NCBI GenBank assembly: GCA_023212695.1
Contig: JALCCG010000412.1
Span: 1 to 13,811 of the forward strand
Origin: Sporisorium sorghi
Lineage: Eukaryota; Basidiomycota; Ustilaginomycetes; Ustilaginales; Ustilaginaceae
Length of the DNA stretch: 13,811 nt
Direction: 5' to 3'
In this document: positions 9,901 through 13,811 of the stretch, piece after piece
Numbering within the stretch: the stretch's first letter is position 1
How the letters are laid out: the number at the start of each line of letters is the position of its first letter
Translations under genes and position numbers: made by a program
The notes under the pieces: model-generated
The model's input: the letters and a program-made list of their open reading frames with translations, nothing else
The model's database searches: none
What the model was told of the DNA's origin: nothing

Positions 9901-11062
9901 CGACGGCGGCCTGCTGCTGGTTGGTCTTTTGGACGCTCTTCTCCTTTTGCTTGAAGAGCTCGACGTACTCCTTGCGGTCGTCGCGTCGCTGTCGGAAGCA
10001 GTCCCAGGTCCAGACGCGATGGCGCTCGTGCACTTCGTTGAGGATGGCGTTGCCGGCAAAGCGTAGCAAGGCGCGCGGTCGATTCTCCTCGAGCTGTTCG
10101 GGAGTGGGTCTGAACTTGCGATACTGGGCTTGGCGTGTGTAGAAGTGGAAAAGATCGGCGACCGAGATGACGTCGCGGTACTGCTCGTCGTCGAGTGCAA
10201 AACCGAGCTCTTCAAAGAGCAGCTGTGCGTCCATCTTTGGCACCTCCGAGGTCATCTTTTTGCGCATGACCAGTCTGCCTGCACCCGAAACGGGCTTGAG
10301 GATGTACTGATGGCTGGGAGTGCTGCCGTCGCGTGCGATGAGAGCGTTGAACTTTTTCTGTGCTTCCGAAATCTCGTGGCCGGCGAGCGACTCGGAGTCG
10401 GTGTCCCAATAGACGGAGAGCGACTCGAGACGCGCAAGCTTGTGGATGCCATCGCCGCTGTTCTGGATGAAGGTGGGGTTCCAGTTGGAATCGGTGGAGA
10501 CGGCAGAGAACTCGGCGAGCGTGATACCGGCGGAGAAAGGGTGTTCAGGGTTGGAGAGGCTGTCCTCGTAGCGGATGTGAATGTTGCAGACGGTGAACTG
10601 CAAGTTGTCGACGATCTTGGTGATGAGCGAGCTTGTAAAGGATTGGTTCTTCTGCTCGTCCTCGGTAGAGATGCCGACGCCCTGGCCGCTGTCCCTGCCG
10701 AGAAGCTCTGCATTGGCGAGCTTCTCCTGCTTAGCGGCCTGTGCACGCTGAGCTTCTTCTTCCTCGTCGACCTCGACGCTGCTGTTCTTGGGTGCAGCTA
10801 GCAAGTAGACATTCTCGACGAGGATGCGGACGGGCTTGCCTTTGAGGTTGGACCACGGGATGGAGAGAGTGAGGTCGCCGAGGTAGCCCTCCTTGACGTC
10901 GATGGGAAGACGGAACTTATCGAGGGCTGAAGTTTTGAGACGGAGGTTGCGCAGTTTGACATCTCCGGACCAGATGCCTACGTTGAGCTGACTGGTGTTG
11001 AGGCCGTCGACGTAGGCGGCGAGCAGCCTGTTGAGAAGCGAGGCGAGCACTCCCTCCAACAT
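998..11062 (-). CDS. VPS13: VPS13, bridge-like lipid transfer protein (intronless, 3354 aa)
   Basis: VPS13 proteins form a long rod with a hydrophobic groove that moves phospholipids in bulk between organelles at contact sites (ER, vacuole/endosome, mitochondria, peroxisome, prospore membrane in yeast). Seen here, in order: a chorein N-terminus at about residues 1-115, whose opening 'NVGIWSGDVKLRNL' is a near match to yeast Vps13; a conserved N-terminal region at about 265-430; a Trp-rich loop (WLSWIW, 453-458) flanked by poly-Gly; rod segments with recurring 'xxP-hydrophobic-xxP' strands (about 706, 1356, 1769); acidic or Ser/Pro linkers near 888-950, 1131-1181, 1488-1557, 1711-1757 and 1874-1940; a six-repeat adaptor-binding (VAB/SHR-BD) domain at about 2070-2740; an ATG2-like C-terminal region at about 3049-3212; and a C-terminal PH-like domain at about 3220-3354. 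The ATG sits in CGCCACCATG, a near-ideal start context, with an in-frame TGA 24 nt upstream (11087-11089), so the start is firm. No frameshift or intron is needed. It is slightly longer than yeast (about 3144 aa) and human VPS13A (about 3174 aa), which the linkers account for. Confidence 0.97.
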   Translation of the reverse strand: MLEGVLASLLNRLLAAYVDGLNTSQLNVGIWSGDVKLRNLRLKTSALDKFRLPIDVKEGYLGDLTLSIPWSNLKGKPVRILVENVYLLAAPKNSSVEVDEEEEAQRAQAAKQEKLANAELLGRDSGQGVGISTEDEQKNQSFTSSLITKIVDNLQFTVCNIHIRYEDSLSNPEHPFSAGITLAEFSAVSTDSNWNPTFIQNSGDGIHKLARLESLSVYWDTDSESLAGHEISEAQKKFNALIARDGSTPSHQYILKPVSGAGRLVMRKKMTSEVPKMDAQLLFEELGFALDDEQYRDVISVADLFHFYTRQAQYRKFRPTPEQLEENRPRALLRFAGNAILNEVHERHRVWTWDCFRQRRDDRKEYVELFKQKEKSVQKTNQQQAAVAIAQSDSGSRLEQLEKKLDYKDIRFYRSIARHELRKEKLAAKKDDLAQGGSGTDANGHNANGGGGWLSWIWGGGGGGHQQNGQENGMLNDEQRKELYDAIEWDEQASASALTQSVDAPRDAMHLRLITKLKTGSVALKDHARGTDILSLVFDSLQANVIQRHDNLEAAVALGGLRVYDGTTSNSLYPQVVRVKDDEFDNPARQNSNPGDLKRIEQEVEQESDPDNPFFYAKYELKPLDDRADNALTLKMRSMEIIYHRGFVESIVRFFKPPESELELIGALIDVASETIEGIRKETRAGLENALQNHKTIDMVVDVKAPIIIVPEDVTTKKCQHMVLDAGRIAVRSVLADQSALDTVRSKQNRAYTDEDYRQLEDLMYDRFFVKLESAQLVMGNDIDSCIKGLHSDSTDHGLHLLERINLDFTVHNSILSSAPNLTKFKMTGHLPTLRVNFSDRKYKTLMRIIDVAIPNFDDIGGTDSPTKGLGSIEEELEPVAIGRARQIGSADDDNADHNEDDDEDAKTRRARGRPSETLDLNKARRQRLAGQLRGEDEYIVDAGFDDDDGKDEFQDAEDATVDKVNAHQKTFELEFVVDSLQGSIFRSATDPSQPDRLLVDARFEGFLLHLAVYPYHMDVDVGLRSLELEDKIVDQGAQFRHLITSKHVRDSGSRSATGDSNASSGSASPAEQRDLVRVRYTRVSTESPEFMTKYEGIDQTVNVELSTINIMLTRVSVLAVYDWIMTTFVSTDEPASSSASASASAPSQEQQRRPSRSSDRRPSDAASKRASIRPSESTSNTQAVANADDSGRKEKLRVRVKLNSIVLRLNNDGSLLATLTLSTADVAVMLRGNTIRVAARLGSLLLYDNAKRSVADLHFKKLLSIQGDELADFTYETFDEADSASYPGYDSSIWLRSGSLKFTFVEEPIRDLLQFFSKFAQMKAVYDAATLAASNQASQLQERVNKMHYDIIIKTPIVVLPRSADAPDVMTANLGEIYAKNTFAIRDNKEAITKIEAGLRHIRLASRMRYGSQEYHVQMIDDVNVSLDMIQTDRASAGNDGPASDSPETQVVAKMSDVHIKLTEAQYCFVMELTQSIPRAFAGLADEASGGADDTSSVPNSGAPTVAPAPSTTGSKSRSASVQQPATPRKGKPGDSTPGKGGDATPAAPTPPKKGPGVDMLPELGTVVHTEEGDTTVYTSLDMFFDVNSIQLELFTAAATSQETLYNAQLARFSINGSEVKLKMLSDSSLEAEVALKTFTVTDQRPDKDTKFREIVPAVKHDGHQFMMSYSVSGGDDGSALALITIDSPKVIFSLDPVFALLNFFMSAFPDTPAEDGKTGTTAGTTVANSNAIEGAPSSSGPRTDAAPDAAQANAAAGSLAFRVNVVDPTIILLAAPERHDTEAIVLSIKQVLMSQQGILALKVDQFGMFMCRMHRPKDTLRLLDNFDLALSMDSRVSEISSLTSIEIDVEPFVLRVSLRDIMMIQSVVNKAIELSSQQSSSASSKNDTKSITSSQRRQGSMASSSNTIDSLTKAPKTTTKSDDSGTVDTKPPQRIEDAELVVAKESLRADFAGLQIILISDAHSLPMLDLNVSKFAVDVRDWSGDMHGSTLLDLYINYYNLSRSHWEPLIDPWSVQFNMESSTAPSRFDATISSKKRLELNVTTTLIETTLAAMTIINESDLQDLQQRNRAPFVIQNRTGYRISLWPEHDDRERKSKTSAQHLDDGKDIPWRFDDWKSMREHMGDGVGNRLSLQIDGMPWERLRHISVDREGEYMLTLRPKLDKVAHRVQYEVKLHNNVKYITFRSSFKIENKTLIPIEMVILDHEGNVTDQIRRIGPGEDCPVPIEAAYHCRVKIRPDPGFEYDWCQESLNWQDLLKKSTRTLTCRAHDASEAPFRFQSFAIYDRQDPNSRTYPRLTLRLRAPVEVENLLPYDIQYRIFDKNLNHNWSSYLRKGGISPIHVVELSHLLLLSVDIQSSCFSPSEFAIIATDNPDDFPVEKTLTLADAENLKLNLRLHYSKHPDSGGAFKVQIYSPYIFINQCGLPFALKTKSWLGSAKVVAGQDQSSESVELRKSPEPFLFSHNSNDRRNRVLMRVGDSQWSKPLSFEAVGSETEVVIPSASKNEEIHVGLTVEDGLGKFKLSKVVKLTPRYLVRNNLSEPLNLREAGAADFITVEAGQRVPLHFLRVGANKQMTLAYPGINNKWSAPYNVEDVGTVHLRLAKAGQHQHLIKAEVLLEGPTIFISLSLENGPWPYMLRNESDHTVQFMQATERIDEGGSGKRIDEAVGKRYELKPRSKMKYAWDYPAATDKMIKLVINGRERNVNILEIGSLLPFKFPASNGQGHSVVSLDVRADGPTQTLVLTNYKEEYSNFKLKRQNSTFSRSDTVSSVNSKDGGFVAVDVDTNILTAFNLEFEGVGISLINQNIQELAYLSFRGLELHYTESEVTTAVNVICKWIQIDNQLFGGLFPIVLYPTVLPKDGKDLEVHPTLQASVIMLKDQSHGVTHIKYASVLLQEITAELDEDFLFALYEFSKFEGAAWQLEAEQETDFIEHPRAVPEPSGAQGQSDDIYFEILHLQPISLNLSFMRTERVNGDDKVSSRNPLIFLFNALTMALGNVNEAPVRLNALVIENVRLSTAVLQQRIIYHYTQGFLLQLYRVLGSADFLGNPVGLFNNVSSGVADIFYEPYQGLVMHGNRELGLGIARGASSFVKKTVFGLTDSVSKVTGSIGKGLAAATMDKEFQSRRRMTRFRNKPRHALYGITAGANSFFTSVASGFEGLALRPLEGAEQGGAGGFLKGVGKGLVGAITKPAVGVFDLASNVTEGMRNTTMVFDQTDIDRVRLPRYIANDGIVRPYSDREALGQTWLKNVDNGRLMKDSYVAHVDVGSQEGDSVIMLTVSRILYIRTMRLKVMWEVPLSDLSSISLESEGIALVLRGGVSGPFLHLPDVSTRNWLFKQVSKVVQSYNAARQ
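2843..4855 (-). other. VPS13 adaptor-binding (VAB) domain, six repeats
   Basis: This is a domain within VPS13, at about residues 2070-2740. Six segments share a beta-strand followed by an asparagine at an equivalent place: N2079 (VIQNRTG), N2194 (KIENKT), N2311 (EVENLL), N2422 (FINQCG), N2539 (VRNNLS) and N2641 (MLRNES). Their spacing is 115, 117, 111, 117 and 102 residues. In yeast Vps13 each VAB repeat carries an invariant Asn, and the domain binds Pro-x-Pro motifs of organelle adaptors such as Ypt35, Mcp1 and Spo71. I infer the same targeting role here. Domain boundaries are approximate. Confidence 0.88.
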
Positions 11063-11145
11063 GGTGGCGTCTTGATGCTGCGGATGTCAACAGGTGGGAG
11101 TGGTGACAGCTCGATCGGCTGTTGAGCAGCAGAGGCGCACGTCGT

Positions 11146-11157
11146 TTAACAGTGCAT
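11146..11157 (-). promoter_or_regulatory. Minimal upstream ORF (Met-His-Cys-stop) in the VPS13 leader
   Basis: On the minus strand an ATG at 11157-11155 is followed by CAC, TGT and TAA, giving a three-codon uORF that ends 83 nt before the VPS13 ATG. It is the only minus-strand ATG for about 570 nt upstream of VPS13. Its context is weak (T at -3), so most scanning ribosomes would probably pass it, and an 83-nt gap allows some reinitiation. It matters only if the transcript starts upstream of 11157, which the sequence alone cannot show. Confidence 0.5.
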
Positions 11158-11417
11158 GGATGGGATGTTGGATAGCAGCGATCCTCCGTGTCTGCTTCGT
11201 TCGTGATGGTCGTGACCAAGAGGAGGATGGGAGGATGATGATGGAGTGCGAGATGAACTGTTGAAGACCCACCACCGCTTTTGGTTGAGGTGCTCGTTGA
11301 TTGCTGAGTCGCTCGTTGGTCGATGCTCTGGACTGTATCGGCTCAGCCTGGAGCGTGCGTGCCTCTTTCTGTCCCTTCGTTCGGTCTCTCCGTCTCTGGG
11401 CGGAGGGACAATCTCAG

Positions 11418-11454
11418 AAAAATTAAAAATTAAAATAAAAATAAAATCAAAAAA
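11418..11454. repeat. A-rich low-complexity tract
   Basis: There are 37 nt composed of A and T with a single C, as runs of 3-6 A separated by T or TT. It stands out against the GC-rich surroundings and lies about 355 nt upstream of the VPS13 start. Rigid poly(dA:dT) tracts commonly exclude nucleosomes in fungal promoters, so a promoter role for VPS13 is plausible but inferred from position and composition alone. Confidence 0.8.
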
Positions 11455-11572
11455 GTGATTCACAAATTTCGGACTGAGGCTCGCAAGGCCCCTTTTCTGT
11501 TGAGTCGGTATTTTTCCGTCGCGTCAAAGCCTCCACCTCTTGGGGAAAAGAGGCTTGCAGATGGCGATCTGC

Positions 11573-11606
11573 TCTCGCTCTTTCTTTCTTTTGTTTTTTT
11601 TTTTTT
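11573..11606. repeat. Pyrimidine/T tract
   Basis: A C/T-rich run on the plus strand ends in 13 consecutive T at 11594-11606. It lies about 120 nt beyond the A-rich tract, on the far side from VPS13, so the two tracts bracket a short GC-richer segment. It may belong to the VPS13 promoter. No specific factor site can be named. Confidence 0.8.
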
Positions 11607-11940
11607 GGACAAGCTCAAGCTCAGTTGGCCAGCCGGCCATGTGAAGCAAACAGGAGGCCGAGATCGCTGCGCAGTGACGTCGAGGATCGAGTTTGGGAAT
11701 TTTCGAGTTTGTTAGATCAAATTGACATGCCTCAGACTGCGGCTTGCAGCTCTGCGAAGAGTTCAGGTTGGCTAAAGAGACCAAAGCCGTAGCCATGGAT
11801 ACCATCAATAACTCGAGTGAAGGTGCTTGCTTGCTTGAGTTCTAGTACTGAGCATAAGGGAAGGCTATATCGCAGTTTTCTAGAGCATTTGACAGTCAAT
11901 GGCTAGCTCTGGTCCGAGACGGCGCTAGATATAAAGAAGG

Positions 11941-12492
11941 ATGAGCAACGTGATGGATGCTTCCCGCCTCGTCGATACATCTTCCTCAGGCTGTTCATCA
12001 TCGAACTCCCTTTGCACCGAGATGGCAGTCAACTGGACTGGAAGCGGCAGCTTCCTTCTAAGCCGCCAAAGACGAAGGCAGCAAACGTCGCTGTATCGGC
12101 AGCCTCGCCAAGCTAGCACAACTCGTAACTACGACCCAGACCAAGAATGGCTGAGAAACATACGAGGAGGTTGCGACATGCCCTCCGAGTACGCCTCGTC
12201 ACCACCGCCGGAGTCAGGAAGCGGACGCAATGTGCATCAAGTCGTAGCAGCGCAGCCCATCGAGTGGCAACCGAGTCCAGAAAGGAACATGCACACTTTG
12301 CCAGGCTGGAAGTCACAAGCTCGACGGACGCAGCGGCAACAGCGATCCTTTGACGAGGTACGTCGCTGGCTGCTCAGCAAACCCAATTGGGTAGGAGCCA
12401 GACCCAACCCAAAGCGATCGGCGCAAAGCACCAAGGCTCGCGCTCAGCCCAGATCAGCTCCCAGGTTGGAAAGCAGCAGCCACTCGAAATAG
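11941..12492 (+). CDS. Doubtful hypothetical protein, 183 aa
   Basis: I do not recognise this protein. The frame opens with ATG (purine at -3) just after an in-frame TAA at 11932-11934 and closes with TAG. It is rich in Ser, Arg, Gln and Pro with six Trp, is basic towards the C-terminus, and shows no signal peptide, membrane segment or domain. About 56 percent of its codons end in G or C, clearly less biased than VPS13. Its last 49 nt (12444-12492) overlap the end of the convergent methyltransferase gene. In its favour are its length and an unbroken frame; against it are random-looking composition, the overlap, and no promoter at a sensible distance. It could be an orphan gene, part of a spliced gene, or a chance ORF in the methyltransferase 3' UTR. 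Confidence 0.3.
   Translation: MSNVMDASRLVDTSSSGCSSSNSLCTEMAVNWTGSGSFLLSRQRRRQQTSLYRQPRQASTTRNYDPDQEWLRNIRGGCDMPSEYASSPPPESGSGRNVHQVVAAQPIEWQPSPERNMHTLPGWKSQARRTQRQQRSFDEVRRWLLSKPNWVGARPNPKRSAQSTKARAQPRSAPRLESSSHSK
12381..12392. repeat. Perfect 12-bp palindrome ACCCAATTGGGT
   Basis: ACCCAATTGGGT equals its own reverse complement and is followed by related CCCAACCC at 12403-12410. It lies 52 nt past the methyltransferase stop codon, inside the doubtful plus-strand ORF. It could be a dimeric protein site or chance; a perfect 12-bp palindrome is expected only occasionally in a window of this size. Confidence 0.7.
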
Positions 12493-13592
12493 TCTTGGCC
12501 TGACGAAGATTCCACCTCGGGAACGGTTTCTCCCTCTGGACTCTGGCGAGGTCGTAGTCGTTTGCCCTGCATGAGTTCCGCATCGCTCTCGGGCGCCATG
12601 CATCCGATGGTTTCCTTTCGTCGATGTCCGACAAACACGAACAACTCCTGATCTGAGGTCGCCGCTGCGCCATAGTCGTCACCTTCGGAGCCAAAGCGAT
12701 GCCAATGCGATTTTTCGCTATCTGCGTCACCTTGTGCGCTGTTTGAACCAGGTCTCGAGCGACAGTCGACGGCCCGAAAGTCGAACCAGGAATCCAAGGC
12801 AGACCAGAAGGGCTGCTCCTTGGTCAGCGAGCGGATCTTGTAAGAGATGATGAGTTGCGGGTCGTCGCTTGAAGAGAGCGTGATGATGGACCTGAGTAGA
12901 GGAGGCAGCAGTTCGGGAAAGTAGACGAGGTCCGAGCAGAGGATGTGTGTGAGTGGATTCCTTTTTGCTTCCGAGACTTCACCAGCTGAGTCGGTGGTGG
13001 ACAGCTCCGAGATGAGCGCGGCGGCATGAGCATCGTTGCCCCAGGCTAAGCTGCGTACACTGACTTGGAGCAGCTGTGTCGGTTTTTGACATCCAGCACG
13101 AGCCACGTTGCGCTCCATCAGAGGCACCACATTCTCCAGATCGGTGAGTACGAGCCTTGCTTTGGCGGGTTGAGGTTCAGTGACAGACTGAGCATGCTGC
13201 AACAGCTGACGAGCGAGATGCAAGGAGCCGTAGCCTGCACCTGAACCCAGCTCGACGATGGTTAGAGGCTGCTGCGAGCTGGTACTCTCAAAGAGCGAAC
13301 AAGGAGGGTCGAATTCGAGCTCGTTGGGATGCTGACTAGGCGGGCGAAGGTAGCGTGCAAGCAAGTAGGCAGCCTCCCATATTCTGCCAGCTATGCCGAA
13401 CGACTTGATATCCTCGGGTGTGTCTTGCTCCCACGATGCTGTGTGTGCGACATGGCCAGCCTGTTGATCATCTTGAAGCGTCTCCTGCCGTTGGTCCTGA
13501 TCGGCAGTTTTTTGAGGCGGTCTCTGCGAGCTGCTTGGCTGAATATGCAACCCTTGAGGAAAGTTGGGATCGCCGCTCCGATCAGCGTGCAT
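12444..13592 (-). CDS. Methyltransf_16 (METTL21/EFM-like) protein methyltransferase, 382 aa
   Basis: This is a class I S-adenosylmethionine-dependent methyltransferase of family 16, whose members mostly methylate lysines of elongation factors, chaperones and similar proteins in the cytosol. Residues counted from the ATG at 13592: the family lead-in GIAGRIWEAAYLLARYL (66-82), SAM-binding motif I VELGSGAGYG (113-122), acidic strand-2 end LTDLE (149-153), the LxWG element (182-185), the family D-x-x-Y motif as DLVYFPELL (221-229), and a final strand ELFVFVGHRR (316-325). A roughly 40-residue polar insertion (about 273-313) precedes that strand, and a 57-residue tail follows it. The open frame continues upstream to the window edge but contains no ATG before 13592, and that ATG has G at -3, so I chose it. 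A spliced upstream exon cannot be excluded. The substrate cannot be read from sequence. Codon bias is weaker than in VPS13, consistent with modest expression. Confidence 0.85.
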   Translation of the reverse strand: MHADRSGDPNFPQGLHIQPSSSQRPPQKTADQDQRQETLQDDQQAGHVAHTASWEQDTPEDIKSFGIAGRIWEAAYLLARYLRPPSQHPNELEFDPPCSLFESTSSQQPLTIVELGSGAGYGSLHLARQLLQHAQSVTEPQPAKARLVLTDLENVVPLMERNVARAGCQKPTQLLQVSVRSLAWGNDAHAAALISELSTTDSAGEVSEAKRNPLTHILCSDLVYFPELLPPLLRSIITLSSSDDPQLIISYKIRSLTKEQPFWSALDSWFDFRAVDCRSRPGSNSAQGDADSEKSHWHRFGSEGDDYGAAATSDQELFVFVGHRRKETIGCMAPESDAELMQGKRLRPRQSPEGETVPEVESSSGQDYFEWLLLSNLGADLG

Positions 13593-13811
13593 GGCCAGAG
13601 CAAGTCCTCGAGGGTCCCCGTTGACGATGATGGTGTTTTCTCGAGAAGAACAAAATACGAGAAAATCAATTTTCGACCAAAAAAAAAAATCAATTCCGTC
13701 TGCCCTATCGGCCGGGACACACTCGCGCGAGGGGTGAGATGCGTTTGATTGCTGGCAAGAGACCCGTGAGGTCCTTGGGCTCGTCGGAGGCTCCTGGCCC
13801 ACCGTGAGAGG
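13593..13811. other. Upstream region of the methyltransferase gene
   Basis: These 219 nt contain no minus-strand ATG in any frame, fitting a promoter or 5' leader for the minus-strand methyltransferase. Visible elements are a perfect 10-bp palindrome TTCTCGAGAA (13638-13647), a direct repeat AAAATCAATT (13662-13671 and 13686-13695), and an 11-nt A run (13679-13689, a T run in the gene's sense). Translation of the frame open here gives sequence unlike the methyltransferase family, so I treat it as noncoding. The right-hand part may belong to another gene beyond the window. Confidence 0.55.
13638..13647. promoter_or_regulatory. Palindrome TTCTCGAGAA upstream of the methyltransferase
   Basis: This perfect 10-bp palindrome centres on CTCGAG, 46 nt upstream of the methyltransferase ATG and next to the A/T-rich direct repeats. 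CTCGAG is an E-box variant, and the outer TTC/GAA resembles a heat-shock half-site pair, but with a 4-nt gap instead of the usual 2, so it is not a standard heat-shock element. A regulatory role is a guess from position and symmetry. Confidence 0.3.

Larger units (their letters stand above)
11063..11940. other. VPS13 5' leader and promoter region
   Basis: This 878-nt stretch has no supported gene. Near VPS13 it looks like a minus-strand 5' leader: from 11063 to 11275 the plus strand has 11 ATGs but the minus strand only one, the asymmetry expected where start codons are selected against in a transcribed leader. Farther out lie an A-rich tract (11418-11454), a T-rich tract (about 11573-11606) and a 7-bp inverted repeat AAGCCTC/GAGGCTT at 11527-11533 and 11550-11556. 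A TATAAA at 11930-11935 is too close to the plus-strand ATG at 11941 to serve that start in the usual way. The transcription start is not determinable. Confidence 0.6.

Noticed and set aside
11930..11935. TATAAA as a promoter for the 183-residue ORF
   Set aside because: It lies only 5 nt before the ATG, so initiation at a normal distance would fall inside the ORF.
13638..13650. Heat-shock element upstream of the methyltransferase
   Set aside because: The TTC and GAA half-sites are separated by 4 nt rather than 2, and there is no third correctly spaced unit.
13593..13802. A 70-residue N-terminal extension of the methyltransferase starting near 13802
   Set aside because: The codon at 13802-13800 is GTG, not ATG, and the extension has no ATG. 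A fungal nuclear gene would not be expected to start there.
1..13811. CRISPR array, tRNA or rRNA genes, transposase or biosynthetic cluster
   Set aside because: I saw no regularly spaced direct repeats, no tRNA-like internal promoter boxes in the intergenic parts, and no coding sequence resembling mobile-element or pathway enzymes.

Overview
The window reads as nuclear DNA from a compact, GC-rich fungal genome. A basidiomycete smut-type fungus (Ustilaginales-like) is the most likely source. This is inferred from an uninterrupted 10-kb protein gene, strong G/C preference at third codon positions, and short A/T-rich tracts confined to intergenic DNA; I ran no database search.

Layout, left to right. 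Positions 1-80 are a 73-nt poly(A) run followed by a short GA repeat. Positions 81-997 hold no gene I can support: they are the 3' flank of the large gene plus small tandem repeats. Positions 998-11062 (minus strand) are one intact reading frame for a 3354-residue VPS13, the bridge-like lipid transfer protein of membrane contact sites. Positions 11063-11940 are its 5' leader and promoter zone, with an A-rich and a T-rich tract, almost no minus-strand ATG, and a three-codon upstream ORF. Positions 11941-12492 (plus strand) are a doubtful 183-residue hypothetical ORF whose end overlaps the next gene tail-to-tail. Positions 12444-13592 (minus strand) encode a Methyltransf_16 (METTL21/EFM-like) protein methyltransferase. 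Its open frame runs on upstream without an ATG, so I set its start at 13592. Positions 13593-13811 are its upstream DNA.

The two firm genes are ordinary eukaryotic housekeeping genes with no evident shared pathway. Being neighbours on the same strand is not evidence of co-function in a fungus. I found no CRISPR array, tRNA, rRNA, transposase, secondary-metabolite gene or other multi-gene system. The points most worth a second look are the fully preserved six-asparagine register of the VPS13 adaptor-binding domain, the large disordered insertions in VPS13, the ATG-depleted VPS13 leader with its minimal uORF, the methyltransferase start and insertion, and the status of the plus-strand ORF.
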